From positions 1 through 64,000 of the forward strand of contig CAMBFI010000005.1 in the NCBI GenBank assembly GCA_945865935.1: a stretch of DNA of 64,000 nucleotides. Reading direction: 5' to 3'. Positions 25,499 to 34,045 of the stretch are shown here, piece after piece. Numbering within the stretch: the first letter of the stretch is position 1; each line of letters opens with the position of its first letter. Under the pieces are notes generated by a model. That model saw only the letters and a list, made by a program, of their open reading frames with translations, ran no database searches and was not told where the DNA came from. The position numbers and the translations under genes were made by a program. This DNA comes from Bordetella parapertussis (GTDB taxonomy: Bacteria; Pseudomonadota; Gammaproteobacteria; Burkholderiales; Burkholderiaceae_B).

Positions 25499-26649
25499 TC
25501 CAGATTCAATCCTTTTTCTAAAAGCTGTTGTGCAATGATGACGCGCATTATTTCGTTTGTGCCCTCAAGAATTTGATGTACGCGCGTATCGCGCACAAAG
25601 CGTTCTAATGGGTAATCTTTTAGATAGCCGTACCCGCCAAGCAACTGTTGCGCATCCAAACACACCGCGAACCCAGCGTCGGTTGCAAACCGTTTCGCCA
25701 TCGCGCTATAGACCGTTGCATCAGGCGAGTCACTATCAAGCTTACAGGCGGCTAAGCGAACCATCTGTCGCGCGGCGACAACTTGTGTCGCCATGTCTGC
25801 GTATTTAAACTGTAGCGCCTGAAATTGGGTCAAGTCTTTATTGAACTGCTTTCTGCCACGCATGTAATCACGCGCAACATTCATGGCACCTTGGGCGGCA
25901 CCCACAGAGCAAGTGGCAATGTTAATACGGCCGCCCACGAGACCCTTCATCGCAAGCTTGAAGCCCTCACCTTCCTGCGCGAGTAAGCAGTGCGCTGGCA
26001 CCTTGACCTGATCAAAAGTAATCGCCCGGGTAGATTGGCTGTTCCACCCCATTTTGAGCTCCTTTCGTCCAAAGCTGATTCCAGGCAAGTCGGCAGCGAC
26101 CGCAAAAGCAGAAATGCCTCCAGCGCCGGCGCTACCCGTGCGCGCCATCACCACCAATAGCTGCGTCTCGCCCGCGCCCGAAATAAAGGCCTTCGCGCCG
26201 TTCAGCACGTAGTGCTGGCCTTGCAACTGAGCAGTCGTCTTAATAGAGGCCGCATCTGAACCCGCGTCAGGTTCGGTCAAGCAATAGGAGACAAGCTTTT
26301 GACCGCTTGCCAAATCCGCACCCCATTGCTCGAGCAGCGCTTGCGAGCCCCACGTACCGACCATCCACGTTGCCATATTGTGTATGGTTAGAAACGCAGT
26401 CGTCGAGGGGTCGACAGCTGCCAACTCCTCGAACACAATCGACGCATCCAAACGAGACAAGCCCAGTCCGCCCATCTCGACGGGGGCGTAGAGCCCACAG
26501 AAGCCGAGCGCACCGGCTCGTTTGAAGGCATCGACAGGAAAAATGCACTCCTGATCCCAGCGAGCAGCGTTTGGTGCGAACTCACCCTGTGCAAACTCGC
26601 GCGCGACTTGCGCGAAAGCCTGTTGCTCTTGATTCAGTTCAACATCCAT
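25495..26649 (-). CDS. isobutyryl-CoA dehydrogenase-type acyl-CoA dehydrogenase
   Basis: A 384-residue FAD enzyme. The start at 26649 is decided by an excellent AGGAGGTG ribosome site 5 bases before it; the frame continues upstream but without family similarity. The family blocks are YCLTEPDAGSDAASI, KAFISGAG, MGWNSQSTRAI, AQQLLGGYGYLKDYPLERFVRD and the C-terminal HQILEGTNEIMR, where the catalytic glutamate region lies. The position ahead of the HIBYL-CoA hydrolase and dehydrogenase indicates the isobutyryl-CoA to methacrylyl-CoA step of valine degradation. The hydratase for the next step and mmsA are not in this operon. Confidence 0.93.
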   Translation of the reverse strand: MDVELNQEQQAFAQVAREFAQGEFAPNAARWDQECIFPVDAFKRAGALGFCGLYAPVEMGGLGLSRLDASIVFEELAAVDPSTTAFLTIHNMATWMVGTWGSQALLEQWGADLASGQKLVSYCLTEPDAGSDAASIKTTAQLQGQHYVLNGAKAFISGAGETQLLVVMARTGSAGAGGISAFAVAADLPGISFGRKELKMGWNSQSTRAITFDQVKVPAHCLLAQEGEGFKLAMKGLVGGRINIATCSVGAAQGAMNVARDYMRGRKQFNKDLTQFQALQFKYADMATQVVAARQMVRLAACKLDSDSPDATVYSAMAKRFATDAGFAVCLDAQQLLGGYGYLKDYPLERFVRDTRVHQILEGTNEIMRVIIAQQLLEKGLNLE

Positions 26650-26710
26650 CTTCACCTCCTGTATGTTCTGGTCAGCCGTGTGCCAGACAAACTGCTCGCC
26701 CATCGTAGAC

Positions 26711-27058
26711 TCATACCGTCCGATCTGTAATCGGTACTTTATTCTTTGTTTGACGAACCTTCTGCCTGTGCGCTGCACGTCTACGTCGAGCCACTTTAGG
26801 CTCAACCACTAGTGCGCGATACAACTCCAGACGATCACCATCACAAAGGGTTGCCCCGAGCTCGAGCTTCTTACCGAAGACACCCACCGCAACGGCTTCA
26901 TCGATCAGCATACCAAAGCCCGCATACGTACGTGCTTGCTCCAACGCATCGCGCAGGGTCGCCCCTGGCGAAAGCGTCAGGGTAATTTCGGACAGAGACT
27001 GCGCCTTTGCATCACACAGGCGCACATGAATGTGCTCTGACGCCCGCGTAAGCGTCAT
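26711..27058 (-). CDS. RnfH/RatB family ubiquitin-like protein
   Basis: A 115-residue protein with the beta-grasp fold of the RnfH (RatB/PasI) family. The core has ITLTLSPGATLRDALEQA and the conserved VGVFGKKLELGATLCDGDRLELYRAL, followed by a strongly basic tail (VARRRRAAHRQKVRQ). The ATG at 27058 shares one base with the ratA stop (TGATG), so the pair is translated together. In E. coli the RatA-RatB pair was proposed as a toxin-antitoxin-like or stress-resistance module; the actual role remains debated. Confidence 0.9.
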   Translation of the reverse strand: MTLTRASEHIHVRLCDAKAQSLSEITLTLSPGATLRDALEQARTYAGFGMLIDEAVAVGVFGKKLELGATLCDGDRLELYRALVVEPKVARRRRAAHRQKVRQTKNKVPITDRTV

Positions 27059-27498
27059 CAGACCTGGTCTCCGTAGCATTGCGCCGCCCGTTGGGTGAAC
27101 GAGTCGATGAAACTCGTGGCGATCCGGCTAAAGACAGGCCCAACCACCACCTCCAGTGCTCGGCTAGCAAACTCATACCGCAAGGTAAACAACACCTTGC
27201 AGGCATCATCTGCGAGCGACACAAAGACCCAATCACCCTCCAGCACTGAAAACGGACCTTTTACGAGAGACAGCCCGATACGCTCAGGATAATGATGGGT
27301 GTTTTTGGTTGTAAAGGTATGCTTAAGCCCTGCAATCGCAATCGTAATCGATGCTTGCATCCCTTCAGAATCTTGTTGATCAACCGAGGCTCCACCGCAC
27401 CAAGGCATGAATTCAGGGTACTTTTCGACATCTGCCACTAAGTTAAACATCTGAGTCGCACTATGGTGGACCAAAACGGAGCGCTCGACGGTGTGCAT
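27058..27498 (-). CDS. ratA: RatA/Coq10-like START-domain protein
   Basis: A START/polyketide-cyclase-fold protein of the RatA (PasT, YfjG) family. The conserved opening HTVERSVLVHHSATQMF and VEKYPEFMPWCGG are clear, along with LVKGPFSVLEGDWVF and the C-terminal helix with SRIATSFIDSFTQRA. The ATG at 27498 gives the usual length of 146 residues; an in-frame ATG nine codons earlier (27525) is also possible and neither has a strong ribosome site. E. coli RatA was reported to block 70S ribosome formation, while other members relate to ubiquinone binding as in Coq10. It usually neighbours smpB divergently; here 6 kb lie between. Confidence 0.92.
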   Translation of the reverse strand: MHTVERSVLVHHSATQMFNLVADVEKYPEFMPWCGGASVDQQDSEGMQASITIAIAGLKHTFTTKNTHHYPERIGLSLVKGPFSVLEGDWVFVSLADDACKVLFTLRYEFASRALEVVVGPVFSRIATSFIDSFTQRAAQCYGDQV

Positions 27499-27598
27499 GC
27501 TAGGTTGTGATTGGCTAGAATGCATTCATTTTAGCGGCAGACGCACAGGAATGGCGTGCCGCTTTGCCATTTGACACAGGTTAGAGGCGATCAGCGTT

Positions 27599-28723
27599 AT
27601 GCGCAGCAACCTACGTTTCAGCATCTTTCTCATCGCCGCAACACTGGCGACAGGATTATTGACAAGTTGTTCTGTGAAAGACTGGCCGGCGTTCCTTGGT
27701 TTGATAGATCACGAACATACCGCTGCAGCAGAAACGACTCAAATCACATCAATTTGGCCGAGCATCACGCAACACTACCAAATGCCGACCATCAAGACCC
27801 CTATCGTCGCGCAGCAGACAAGGCTCTATGCCTCAGGTGTGCAGCACTTTCAAACTGTCTTAGATAACGCGAGACCCTACCTGTATTTTGTTGTGCAGGA
27901 ACTCAAGCGCCGTAACATGCCGGTTGAACTCGCATTTTTACCAATCATTGAGAGTAGCTATTCCCCACGCCTACAAAGCGGGCTGAATCCTGCTGGGCTC
28001 TGGGGACTCATGCCCGTCGCCGCAAAACACTTAGATCTCGTGCGCGATGAGTTCAAAGACGAACGTCGAGACATCATCCGCTCGACGCAGGCTGCGCTAG
28101 ACTTACTTCAAGAGCTTCACAAACAGTTCGGCGACTGGAATCTTGCCTTGGCCGCTTATAACTGGGGGCCAGGCAATGTTTCCCGGGCCCTCAGCAGTAA
28201 TACACGGCGCAAGGTGACGAGCACCTACGATATGCTCGCTATGCCCAGGGAGACGCAAGTCTTTGTGCCAAAACTGTTTGCCCTTCGCGACATCATCGCG
28301 CGTCCTGAGGCCTATCAAATAACATTACCGGAAATTCCCGATGCGCCCTACTTTGAGATTGTTCCTGTTACACACACAATCGATATAAAAGTTGCCGCTG
28401 AGCTCGCCGATATGTCGGTGCACGATTTCATCAACCTCAATCCCGCCTATAACAAACCTGTGATTGTGGGTAGTGCTAATCAAACGATCTTATTGCCGAT
28501 CGATCACGCCAAAAAGTTTCGTGCGAATTTGAATCTGAGAAAAGAGCCACTTTCAGAGTTCACGTCCATCCTGCTCGTGACACCAGAAACACCTGAGAGT
28601 CTCGCACGGATCTGGAATGTTGACGCAGCACGCATTCGACAAATTAATCAAAAGCGCTGGGGAGAGCGTCTGAAGGTTGGGACGATTATTCTCCTGCCGA
28701 TTCCTAGCGGACAGCGTCTCTGA
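27599..28723 (+). CDS. MltD-like lytic transglycosylase lipoprotein with LysM-type C-terminus
   Basis: A 374-residue outer-membrane or periplasmic lipoprotein (lipobox LTSC, C24). The SLT domain of the MltD type spans about 85-230: ELAFLPIIESSYSP with the catalytic glutamate, NPAGLWGLMPVAAKHLDL and ALAAYNWGPGNVSRAL. It cleaves peptidoglycan glycan strands. The C-terminal part (about 255-374) has two LysM-like stretches (THTIDIKVAAELADMSVHDFI and a weaker repeat ending GTIILLP). The upstream AGAGG is 12 to 13 bases from the ATG. It lies between ratA and the acetylation genes, convergent with the SGNH hydrolase gene. Confidence 0.9.
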   Translation: MRSNLRFSIFLIAATLATGLLTSCSVKDWPAFLGLIDHEHTAAAETTQITSIWPSITQHYQMPTIKTPIVAQQTRLYASGVQHFQTVLDNARPYLYFVVQELKRRNMPVELAFLPIIESSYSPRLQSGLNPAGLWGLMPVAAKHLDLVRDEFKDERRDIIRSTQAALDLLQELHKQFGDWNLALAAYNWGPGNVSRALSSNTRRKVTSTYDMLAMPRETQVFVPKLFALRDIIARPEAYQITLPEIPDAPYFEIVPVTHTIDIKVAAELADMSVHDFINLNPAYNKPVIVGSANQTILLPIDHAKKFRANLNLRKEPLSEFTSILLVTPETPESLARIWNVDAARIRQINQKRWGERLKVGTIILLPIPSGQRL

Positions 28724-28758
28724 CCCGTTTTTTTCTTGCTTAAGCCTTAACGCGTACT

Positions 28759-30153
28759 CTACTGAACGCGAGTGATGGAGAGTACATGCGGCGTTTTGCG
28801 TATCAATACAGCCCGCGCATCAATTGCGGCATTAGACGAATCCATCCATGACTGCATGAAGGTTAAATACGCGCTCTGGCCGATCGCAGCAAAGTCAGGC
28901 AGATCGCGGACCCTGTCCCCACGCGTAGCCGCTTGAAGCAGGTCGCGCTTCACAATCATGTCAAACAGGCATTCGTAATCGTTCACGAAGGCGTAGCCTG
29001 TTTTAAGCGAACACGCCTCAAGATCTTTTCGAGCTTGAGGACTCATAGGTGGTTGCATTTCCGCCTGACGCATGACGTCAACGCCTCGCGCAAGTTCGTC
29101 ACCAGAAAAAACACCGATAGAGATGCCATCGATCATCACATTAAGGCGTGCTTGTCCGTCTAGCCCACTCACCCGCCAAACCAGAGAGCGCAAGGCGTCA
29201 AGCTCGGCACTTGCAACGGACTTGATATGGTTCTGACTCAGAACGAAAGGAACGGGAGGCAATGCCATGCCCACATCGACCGTGACAATTTGTCCTCGCC
29301 CGACGGTTGTCTGGAACGTGATCAGCTTCTTTTCACCCGCGCCGGCTGGCAAGAACTGTGTTTCAACCTTGGTGCCGGATACAGTGCTCTGCACGACCGC
29401 AGGCGCCAAGTTAGCACCAATCTGTCTGAGAAACTCCACTGCCATCAAAGCATGCCCTAAGGCGCTTGGATGAATACGGTCGGGGATCAACTTAATGTCG
29501 GGCGAAGAGCCCGTCAGCGCAAGTGCCTTCTTGAGTGGCTGCTGCCATTGCACCTTTAAAACGTCTGACCCTACAGCCTGTGCCTGCATGGCAGACACAA
29601 GTCGTTCGAGTTGATTTTGCCGGTCAATCAACTTAGACGGAGGAGCCACACCGGCGATATTGGCAGGACTAGGTTCAACCCAGATAATGCGCGTGACGCC
29701 CGCCTCTCGTAATCGTGCGATCATCGTTTGGATGTTTTTAACAAATGCGGCATGCGGGCTATTCGGGGGATAGGCGGCATCATTCATCCCAAAGTTAATC
29801 ACCACAACGGTGGGGCGATGCACGAGCACATCACGATCTAGTCGATTCAGCCCATCCCACGCCGAATGTCCACCGATCCCCGCATTGATAAACGTCAGAT
29901 CTAAGTCTGGACGCCGCAACAGGAAAAACGTTTCGATGTAACGTCCATACGTATAGGCCGCTGTAATACTGTCCCCAAGCCAAACGATGCGGTCGCCTTG
30001 CTTGAACGCTAGTGGAGCCGTTTGTGCTGACGCGTGAGACAACGGGAGGAGCGCCAACACACAACCAGCAGCGAGCACGTGCAGTTTGCCCACAATCCAA
30101 ACCAAAAATTGCGCGCGAATATGATTAGCCCTATCGGTGCGAGACGGCTTCAC
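28759..30153 (-). CDS. exported SGNH/GDSL hydrolase
   Basis: A 464-residue protein starting at GTG with AGGAG 7 bases upstream. A signal peptide or N-terminal anchor (about 18-43) precedes the hydrolase domain: GDSIT with the nucleophile S62, AGIGGHSAWD, GMND (N124) and DRIHPSALGH with D225 and H228, the complete catalytic set of SGNH esterases. Residues 245-464 form an additional, unrecognised domain of mixed beta and alpha character. It directly follows the DHHW and MBOAT genes on the same strand (25-base gap), so an esterase or acetyltransferase acting on an acetylated envelope polymer is the best inference. No polymer genes are nearby. Confidence 0.88.
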   Translation of the reverse strand: MKPSRTDRANHIRAQFLVWIVGKLHVLAAGCVLALLPLSHASAQTAPLAFKQGDRIVWLGDSITAAYTYGRYIETFFLLRRPDLDLTFINAGIGGHSAWDGLNRLDRDVLVHRPTVVVINFGMNDAAYPPNSPHAAFVKNIQTMIARLREAGVTRIIWVEPSPANIAGVAPPSKLIDRQNQLERLVSAMQAQAVGSDVLKVQWQQPLKKALALTGSSPDIKLIPDRIHPSALGHALMAVEFLRQIGANLAPAVVQSTVSGTKVETQFLPAGAGEKKLITFQTTVGRGQIVTVDVGMALPPVPFVLSQNHIKSVASAELDALRSLVWRVSGLDGQARLNVMIDGISIGVFSGDELARGVDVMRQAEMQPPMSPQARKDLEACSLKTGYAFVNDYECLFDMIVKRDLLQAATRGDRVRDLPDFAAIGQSAYLTFMQSWMDSSNAAIDARAVLIRKTPHVLSITRVQ

Positions 30154-30178
30154 GTGTAGCTCCTAAACCATCGATCGA

Positions 30179-31891
30179 TCATTGACTGGGTGCACTGTTA
30201 CTGGCCGTTGCCGCAGCAGCCTCTTGCTGTGCGATACGTCGCTTTTCAGCTTCCGTCTGCCACGCAGTACTTGTACCACGTGCAACCTGACGCATACGCT
30301 CTTGATGTGCGCCAGAGTTCGCGGTGATGGTCGCATTTACGAAAACCAGATCCGTCACCCCAAATGTCTTCACAATGTCTTGAATATTGCGAAACACATA
30401 GCGGTAATCGACCACTACAACTTTATCAAAGTGTGGCAACAAATACGGTGCAAAAGCATTTCCGTAAGAGTTCTTCACAACCAGTGCCGTTCTTCCGGTG
30501 CCAGCATTGGTCGTGCCTACAAGCAACGGTACGTCGCCGCCAAGAAATACAATATATCCGCGACTCTTTTCAGCAAAGAACTCGTGCGGTGCCGGAGTTT
30601 TTTGCTCCGGACCAACATACTGAGTGCTCTTGACTGAAACCGTCGTGGGCACGTAATAGTCAGATACTTTATCAGCCTGTCTCAGCTCTGGGGCTTGTGT
30701 CAGACTCCAAAAGGAACCGGCCACTCCCGCAACAGATCGCTTGTCAAACGTGGACAATTCCAGAGGTGTCATACCCATGACGTCTGCCCACGCGCGATAG
30801 GCGTAATACGCACCCAGCCCAGTCCAATGATGATCCGACTTAAAGAACATCGGTTCGGAGGTATGGTTCTGCATGACAGGGATCACCTCTGCAAAACGAA
30901 CCTCGGGCTTCAGCGCTGCTTTCATCGCTTCCAAATTACGCGCTTCAGATGTCGTGCGGGCACGCGCCGCAGGCGGTAGATAAAAATGGCTGCTGGTGGG
31001 AGTAACCACCACACTGACACTTTGCATAGCGTGGGGCTTTGCGACCAAATCTACCCATGTATTCACCGCATTCGCGTAGCCCTGTGCCGCCTTGTCCGTC
31101 CCTCCGAACATGAATAATGCCTGACCCTCATGCAGGAGCACCCCACCCACGACATTCAATGGTTTTGTGCCGCTTGCAGCCGGCACAGGTGAACTCGGCT
31201 CCGCTGCTTTGGGTGTAGGCTTTGGCTCAGCTTTGGGTGTTGGCTTTGGCTCAGGCTTAGGTTCAGTATCGCTCTCTAACGTGCGGGTCGCCGAATGACT
31301 GGGCGCGGCTTGGGTCACAGTGTCGGGCGAGGTCCGCTCTAAAGTAGACGGGGGCGTCTCCGCCCTCACAGGCTCCGGTGTAACGTCAGTGCGCTCGGCA
31401 ACCACCGCTATCCCGTTAGCATCGCGATCGAGGCCCGGCGTGACCAATGTGATCTCCGTCTCGACAGCACCCTCTTTCGTCGGACTCTCCTGCACGAAGG
31501 AAGCCTCAGGCTTCGCCCAGCTATTGACGTCCTCAAAACCCGCTTCACCCCCTCTAACCTGAACGATTCGACCGTCCAAAATCAATCCGCGGCCAGTCTT
31601 CACAAGGGAGGCAATTTCGGTAAAGTACTCGCGCAACGGAAAGTGATCGGCTACGTATAACTCCACCGCCCGAGCAAAGCTGCCGTCAAGCAAACTAACT
31701 TGCGTCAGCTGCGGCCAGGCAGCCAAGCGACGATTCTCCGCCGTAGACACCGTTTCCCGCGATTCATATTCGGCGATAAAGACAATACCTAGACCTACCA
31801 ACAATAAACAGATCAGCACGCCGTGCACGACGCGCGACCATCGACTCGCGTATGGGTATTGACCGCTAGAGCCTTGTGTGGATTGTTTCAT
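30179..31891 (-). CDS. AlgX/AlgJ-like (DHHW) O-acetylation protein with a Pro-rich insertion
   Basis: A 570-residue envelope protein: cytoplasmic tail, one transmembrane helix (about 23-42), then a periplasmic domain of the DHHW/ALGX SGNH-like type with VADHFPLREYF near 80-90 and the signature DHHWTGLGAYYAYRAW at about 353-368. Residues 118-245 are an inserted low-complexity segment rich in Pro, Glu, Lys and Thr with EPKPTPKA-like repeats. Family members transfer acetyl groups handed over by an MBOAT partner to polysaccharide. The ATG shares one base with the MBOAT stop (TGATG), with a TTG codon one triplet earlier. The MBOAT-DHHW pairing is the main support for its role. Confidence 0.88.
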   Translation of the reverse strand: MKQSTQGSSGQYPYASRWSRVVHGVLICLLLVGLGIVFIAEYESRETVSTAENRRLAAWPQLTQVSLLDGSFARAVELYVADHFPLREYFTEIASLVKTGRGLILDGRIVQVRGGEAGFEDVNSWAKPEASFVQESPTKEGAVETEITLVTPGLDRDANGIAVVAERTDVTPEPVRAETPPSTLERTSPDTVTQAAPSHSATRTLESDTEPKPEPKPTPKAEPKPTPKAAEPSSPVPAASGTKPLNVVGGVLLHEGQALFMFGGTDKAAQGYANAVNTWVDLVAKPHAMQSVSVVVTPTSSHFYLPPAARARTTSEARNLEAMKAALKPEVRFAEVIPVMQNHTSEPMFFKSDHHWTGLGAYYAYRAWADVMGMTPLELSTFDKRSVAGVAGSFWSLTQAPELRQADKVSDYYVPTTVSVKSTQYVGPEQKTPAPHEFFAEKSRGYIVFLGGDVPLLVGTTNAGTGRTALVVKNSYGNAFAPYLLPHFDKVVVVDYRYVFRNIQDIVKTFGVTDLVFVNATITANSGAHQERMRQVARGTSTAWQTEAEKRRIAQQEAAAATASNSAPSQ

Positions 31892-33354
31892 CAAAAGCGG
31901 AAATATAAAAACGGGTTATAGCTTTGCCCGACAAGTAAAGCCGTGCAAGACAGCAACAATACAAGGTCGACACCTAACGTCGCAATCGGACGCCAACCCG
32001 CCACCGAGCGCACAACACTTAAGCGTATTGCACGTGCTGCAAGCCAAGGGGCGACAGGCGTACACGCAACCAGTGCGAGCGGTATCCAAAGTGAGTGTGC
32101 CTGCAGATCAGAGAGCGTTTGCTCACCAAGCAATGGAACCTCATCGAGCGCGAAAAGAATTCTTAGAAATGTGGCTAACTGTTGTAAATCAGTAAAATAA
32201 AACAGCCCCCAACCCAGGGTCACAATAAAAAGCAAATAGGCATGACCGAATAGCGCGGGGAGTTTCTCAAGCAGACGACTCAAAAAGATACGTTCGATTG
32301 CAATCCAAACACCAAAATATAGCCCCCACAACATGAAGTTCCAACTGGCCCCGTGCCAAAATCCCGTTAGCGCCCAAACGATGAATAGGTTTCTAAACGG
32401 GCGATGCTTTCGTCCGCCCAAAGGGATGTAGACATAGTCTCGAAAGAAGGTGCTGAGCGATATATGCCAGCGCCTCCAAAACTCTGTGACTGATTTCGAA
32501 ATGTAGGGATAGTTAAAGTTCTCATGGAAATGAAAACCGAACATCATACCCAGCCCAATCGCCATATCAGAGTATGCAGAAAAGTCAAAATAGATCTGTA
32601 AAGTAAACATCGCTAAACCTAACCAGGCATCGCCGGTAGACAGCGCGGACAAATCCCCACCCATGGTGCGCTGCGCCCATTCTCCTGCCACGTTCGCGAT
32701 GAACACCTTTTTAAATAGCCCCACGCACAGGCGATGCAGGCCGCGACTAAATAGATCCCATGAATGCCTGCGGCCACGCACCTCTGCCGCGATGTGGACA
32801 TAGCGAACAATCGGCCCCGCCACGAGTTGCGGAAAGAGACTCACGAACAGCAAGAAGTCCATGAAGCGACGTTGGGCTCTTACGTCGCCTCGGTAGACAT
32901 CAACCGAGTAGGAAAGGGTTTGGAAAACATAAAACGAAATACCGATCGGCAAGGCATAGCCTGGCAAATTAAAAGAAGCGCCGAACGTCGTGTTTACATT
33001 CTCTACAAAAAAATCACTGTACTTAAAGACACCGAGAAGAGACAAATTAGAGACGAGCGACAGCGCAAGCGCAAACTTTGGTCCGTTCGTACCGCGTGTA
33101 CGCTCCATCCAAAGCGCCGCGAGCCAATCAACGGCAGCCGTGAGCACAAGAAGAGAGACCCAGATCGGTTCTCCCCACGCATAAAAAAACAAACTAACGG
33201 CAATCAGAATGTAGTTCTGCGCCTGGGTCGGCGCACCGGGATCTGTCGTGCCGTCCGCAGCAACGCCGTGACGGAACTTAGAGCCTAAAAAATAGTAGAG
33301 AATCAGACTACAGGGAAGAAACAGATACAAAAATACCAGAGAAGAGAAAACCAT
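31891..33354 (-). CDS. MBOAT family membrane-bound O-acyltransferase (AlgI-like)
   Basis: A 487-residue polytopic inner-membrane protein with about 11 hydrophobic segments. The AlgI/DltB-type blocks are clear: LPIGISFYVFQTLSYSVDVY, QLVAGPIVRY, TLQIYFDFSAYSDMAIG, EFWRRWHISLSTFFRDYVYIPLGG with H297, and the catalytic H334 in LTGFWHGASWNF. Such proteins carry acetyl groups across the membrane to a periplasmic acetyltransferase partner, which here is the overlapping DHHW gene. The polysaccharide acceptor is unknown: no alginate, cellulose or other polymer synthase is in the window. It is the first gene of the three-gene set and divergent from smpB. Confidence 0.93.
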   Translation of the reverse strand: MVFSSLVFLYLFLPCSLILYYFLGSKFRHGVAADGTTDPGAPTQAQNYILIAVSLFFYAWGEPIWVSLLVLTAAVDWLAALWMERTRGTNGPKFALALSLVSNLSLLGVFKYSDFFVENVNTTFGASFNLPGYALPIGISFYVFQTLSYSVDVYRGDVRAQRRFMDFLLFVSLFPQLVAGPIVRYVHIAAEVRGRRHSWDLFSRGLHRLCVGLFKKVFIANVAGEWAQRTMGGDLSALSTGDAWLGLAMFTLQIYFDFSAYSDMAIGLGMMFGFHFHENFNYPYISKSVTEFWRRWHISLSTFFRDYVYIPLGGRKHRPFRNLFIVWALTGFWHGASWNFMLWGLYFGVWIAIERIFLSRLLEKLPALFGHAYLLFIVTLGWGLFYFTDLQQLATFLRILFALDEVPLLGEQTLSDLQAHSLWIPLALVACTPVAPWLAARAIRLSVVRSVAGWRPIATLGVDLVLLLSCTALLVGQSYNPFLYFRF

Positions 33355-33467
33355 GGCAACGTGGAGTATCTGATACGAATTTATTAGAGTTGTAAGCAGT
33401 CCGTATCAAAACACGGATCGTTTTTTAAAAGCAGCCCGGATTTTACCTAGATATCTGACCTGCTGCA

Positions 33468-33485
33468 GCACAGGTTAAACTGTGC
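33468..33485. repeat. inverted repeat GCACAG-N6-CTGTGC between MBOAT and smpB genes
   Basis: In the 181-base divergent gap, arms GCACAG (33468-33473) and CTGTGC (33480-33485) surround GTTAAA. It lies about 50 bases before the smpB start and could be an operator for either gene; nothing beyond the symmetry supports that. The rest of the gap shows no open frame. Confidence 0.35.
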
Positions 33486-33535
33486 AGCCTAGCTTCACAA
33501 AGCATGTAGGCCCTAAAAGCCAAATAGTCTAAATA

Positions 33536-33994
33536 ATGAGCATTATCGAAAACCGCAAAGCGTTTCATGACTTTTTGATCGAAGAGCGCTTTGAGGCGGG
33601 TTTGGTCCTGGAAGGCTGGGAAGTAAAGGCGATCCGGGAGGGTCGAGCCCAACTTAAGGAAAGCTATGTCGTCATTCTTGAGGCGGAACTGTGGCTGTTA
33701 GGCATGCACATCAGCCCTTTGCACTCAACCTCAACACATGTCCTGCCAAACTCGACCCGGACGCGGAAACTGCTGCTTAAGGCCGAGGAAATCAGCAAGT
33801 TAATCGGAAAGGTTGAGCAGCGCGGCTACGCCCTCGTCCCCATTAATCTGCATTACAAAAATGGCCGCATCAAACTTGATTTTGGTCTGGGCAAGGGCAA
33901 AAAGCTTCACGATAAACGCGACGCCTCACAAGAAAAAGACTGGGCGCGCGAAAAAGAACGCTTAATGAAGCACGACACCCGAAATCGAGACTGA
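33536..33994 (+). CDS. smpB: SsrA-binding protein SmpB
   Basis: A 152-residue protein that binds tmRNA and brings it to stalled ribosomes for trans-translation. The family opening [19 protein letters not shown], the [13 protein letters not shown] block, [29 protein letters not shown] and the basic C-terminal tail ([20 protein letters not shown]) are complete. The start is ATG at 33536. A perfect hairpin terminator begins at its stop codon. The ssrA gene itself is not in the window. Confidence 0.96.
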   Translation: MSIIENRKAFHDFLIEERFEAGLVLEGWEVKAIREGRAQLKESYVVILEAELWLLGMHISPLHSTSTHVLPNSTRTRKLLLKAEEISKLIGKVEQRGYALVPINLHYKNGRIKLDFGLGKGKKLHDKRDASQEKDWAREKERLMKHDTRNRD

Positions 33995-34020
33995 AAAATG
34001 GGGTCATTGACCCCATTTTT
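33994..34020. terminator. bidirectional rho-independent terminator between smpB and ppsA
   Basis: AAAAATGGGGTCA (33994-34006), one base, then its exact reverse complement (34008-34020). The A-run on one side and T-run on the other give a GC-rich stem with U-tail in both directions, ending the convergent smpB and ppsA transcripts. The first A is the last base of the smpB stop codon. Confidence 0.9.
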
Positions 34021-34045
34021 ATGACGAACGGCTCATTTAGTTTTA

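Noticed and set aside
26650-26805. 52-residue extension of the isobutyryl-CoA dehydrogenase into ratB
   Set aside because: A very strong AGGAGGTG site supports the ATG at 26649, and the extension overlaps ratB in another frame.
31195-31262. DNA repeats GGCTTTGGCTCAGCTTTGGGTGT-like as a possible CRISPR or minisatellite
   Set aside because: They are the codons of the EPKPTPKA linker inside the DHHW gene, with no spacers; described as a protein feature instead.
33395-33435. Terminator-like TCCGT...ACGGA followed by T-run on the plus strand
   Set aside because: No plus-strand gene ends before it, the stem is only 5 bp, and it lies upstream of the MBOAT start; probably chance.
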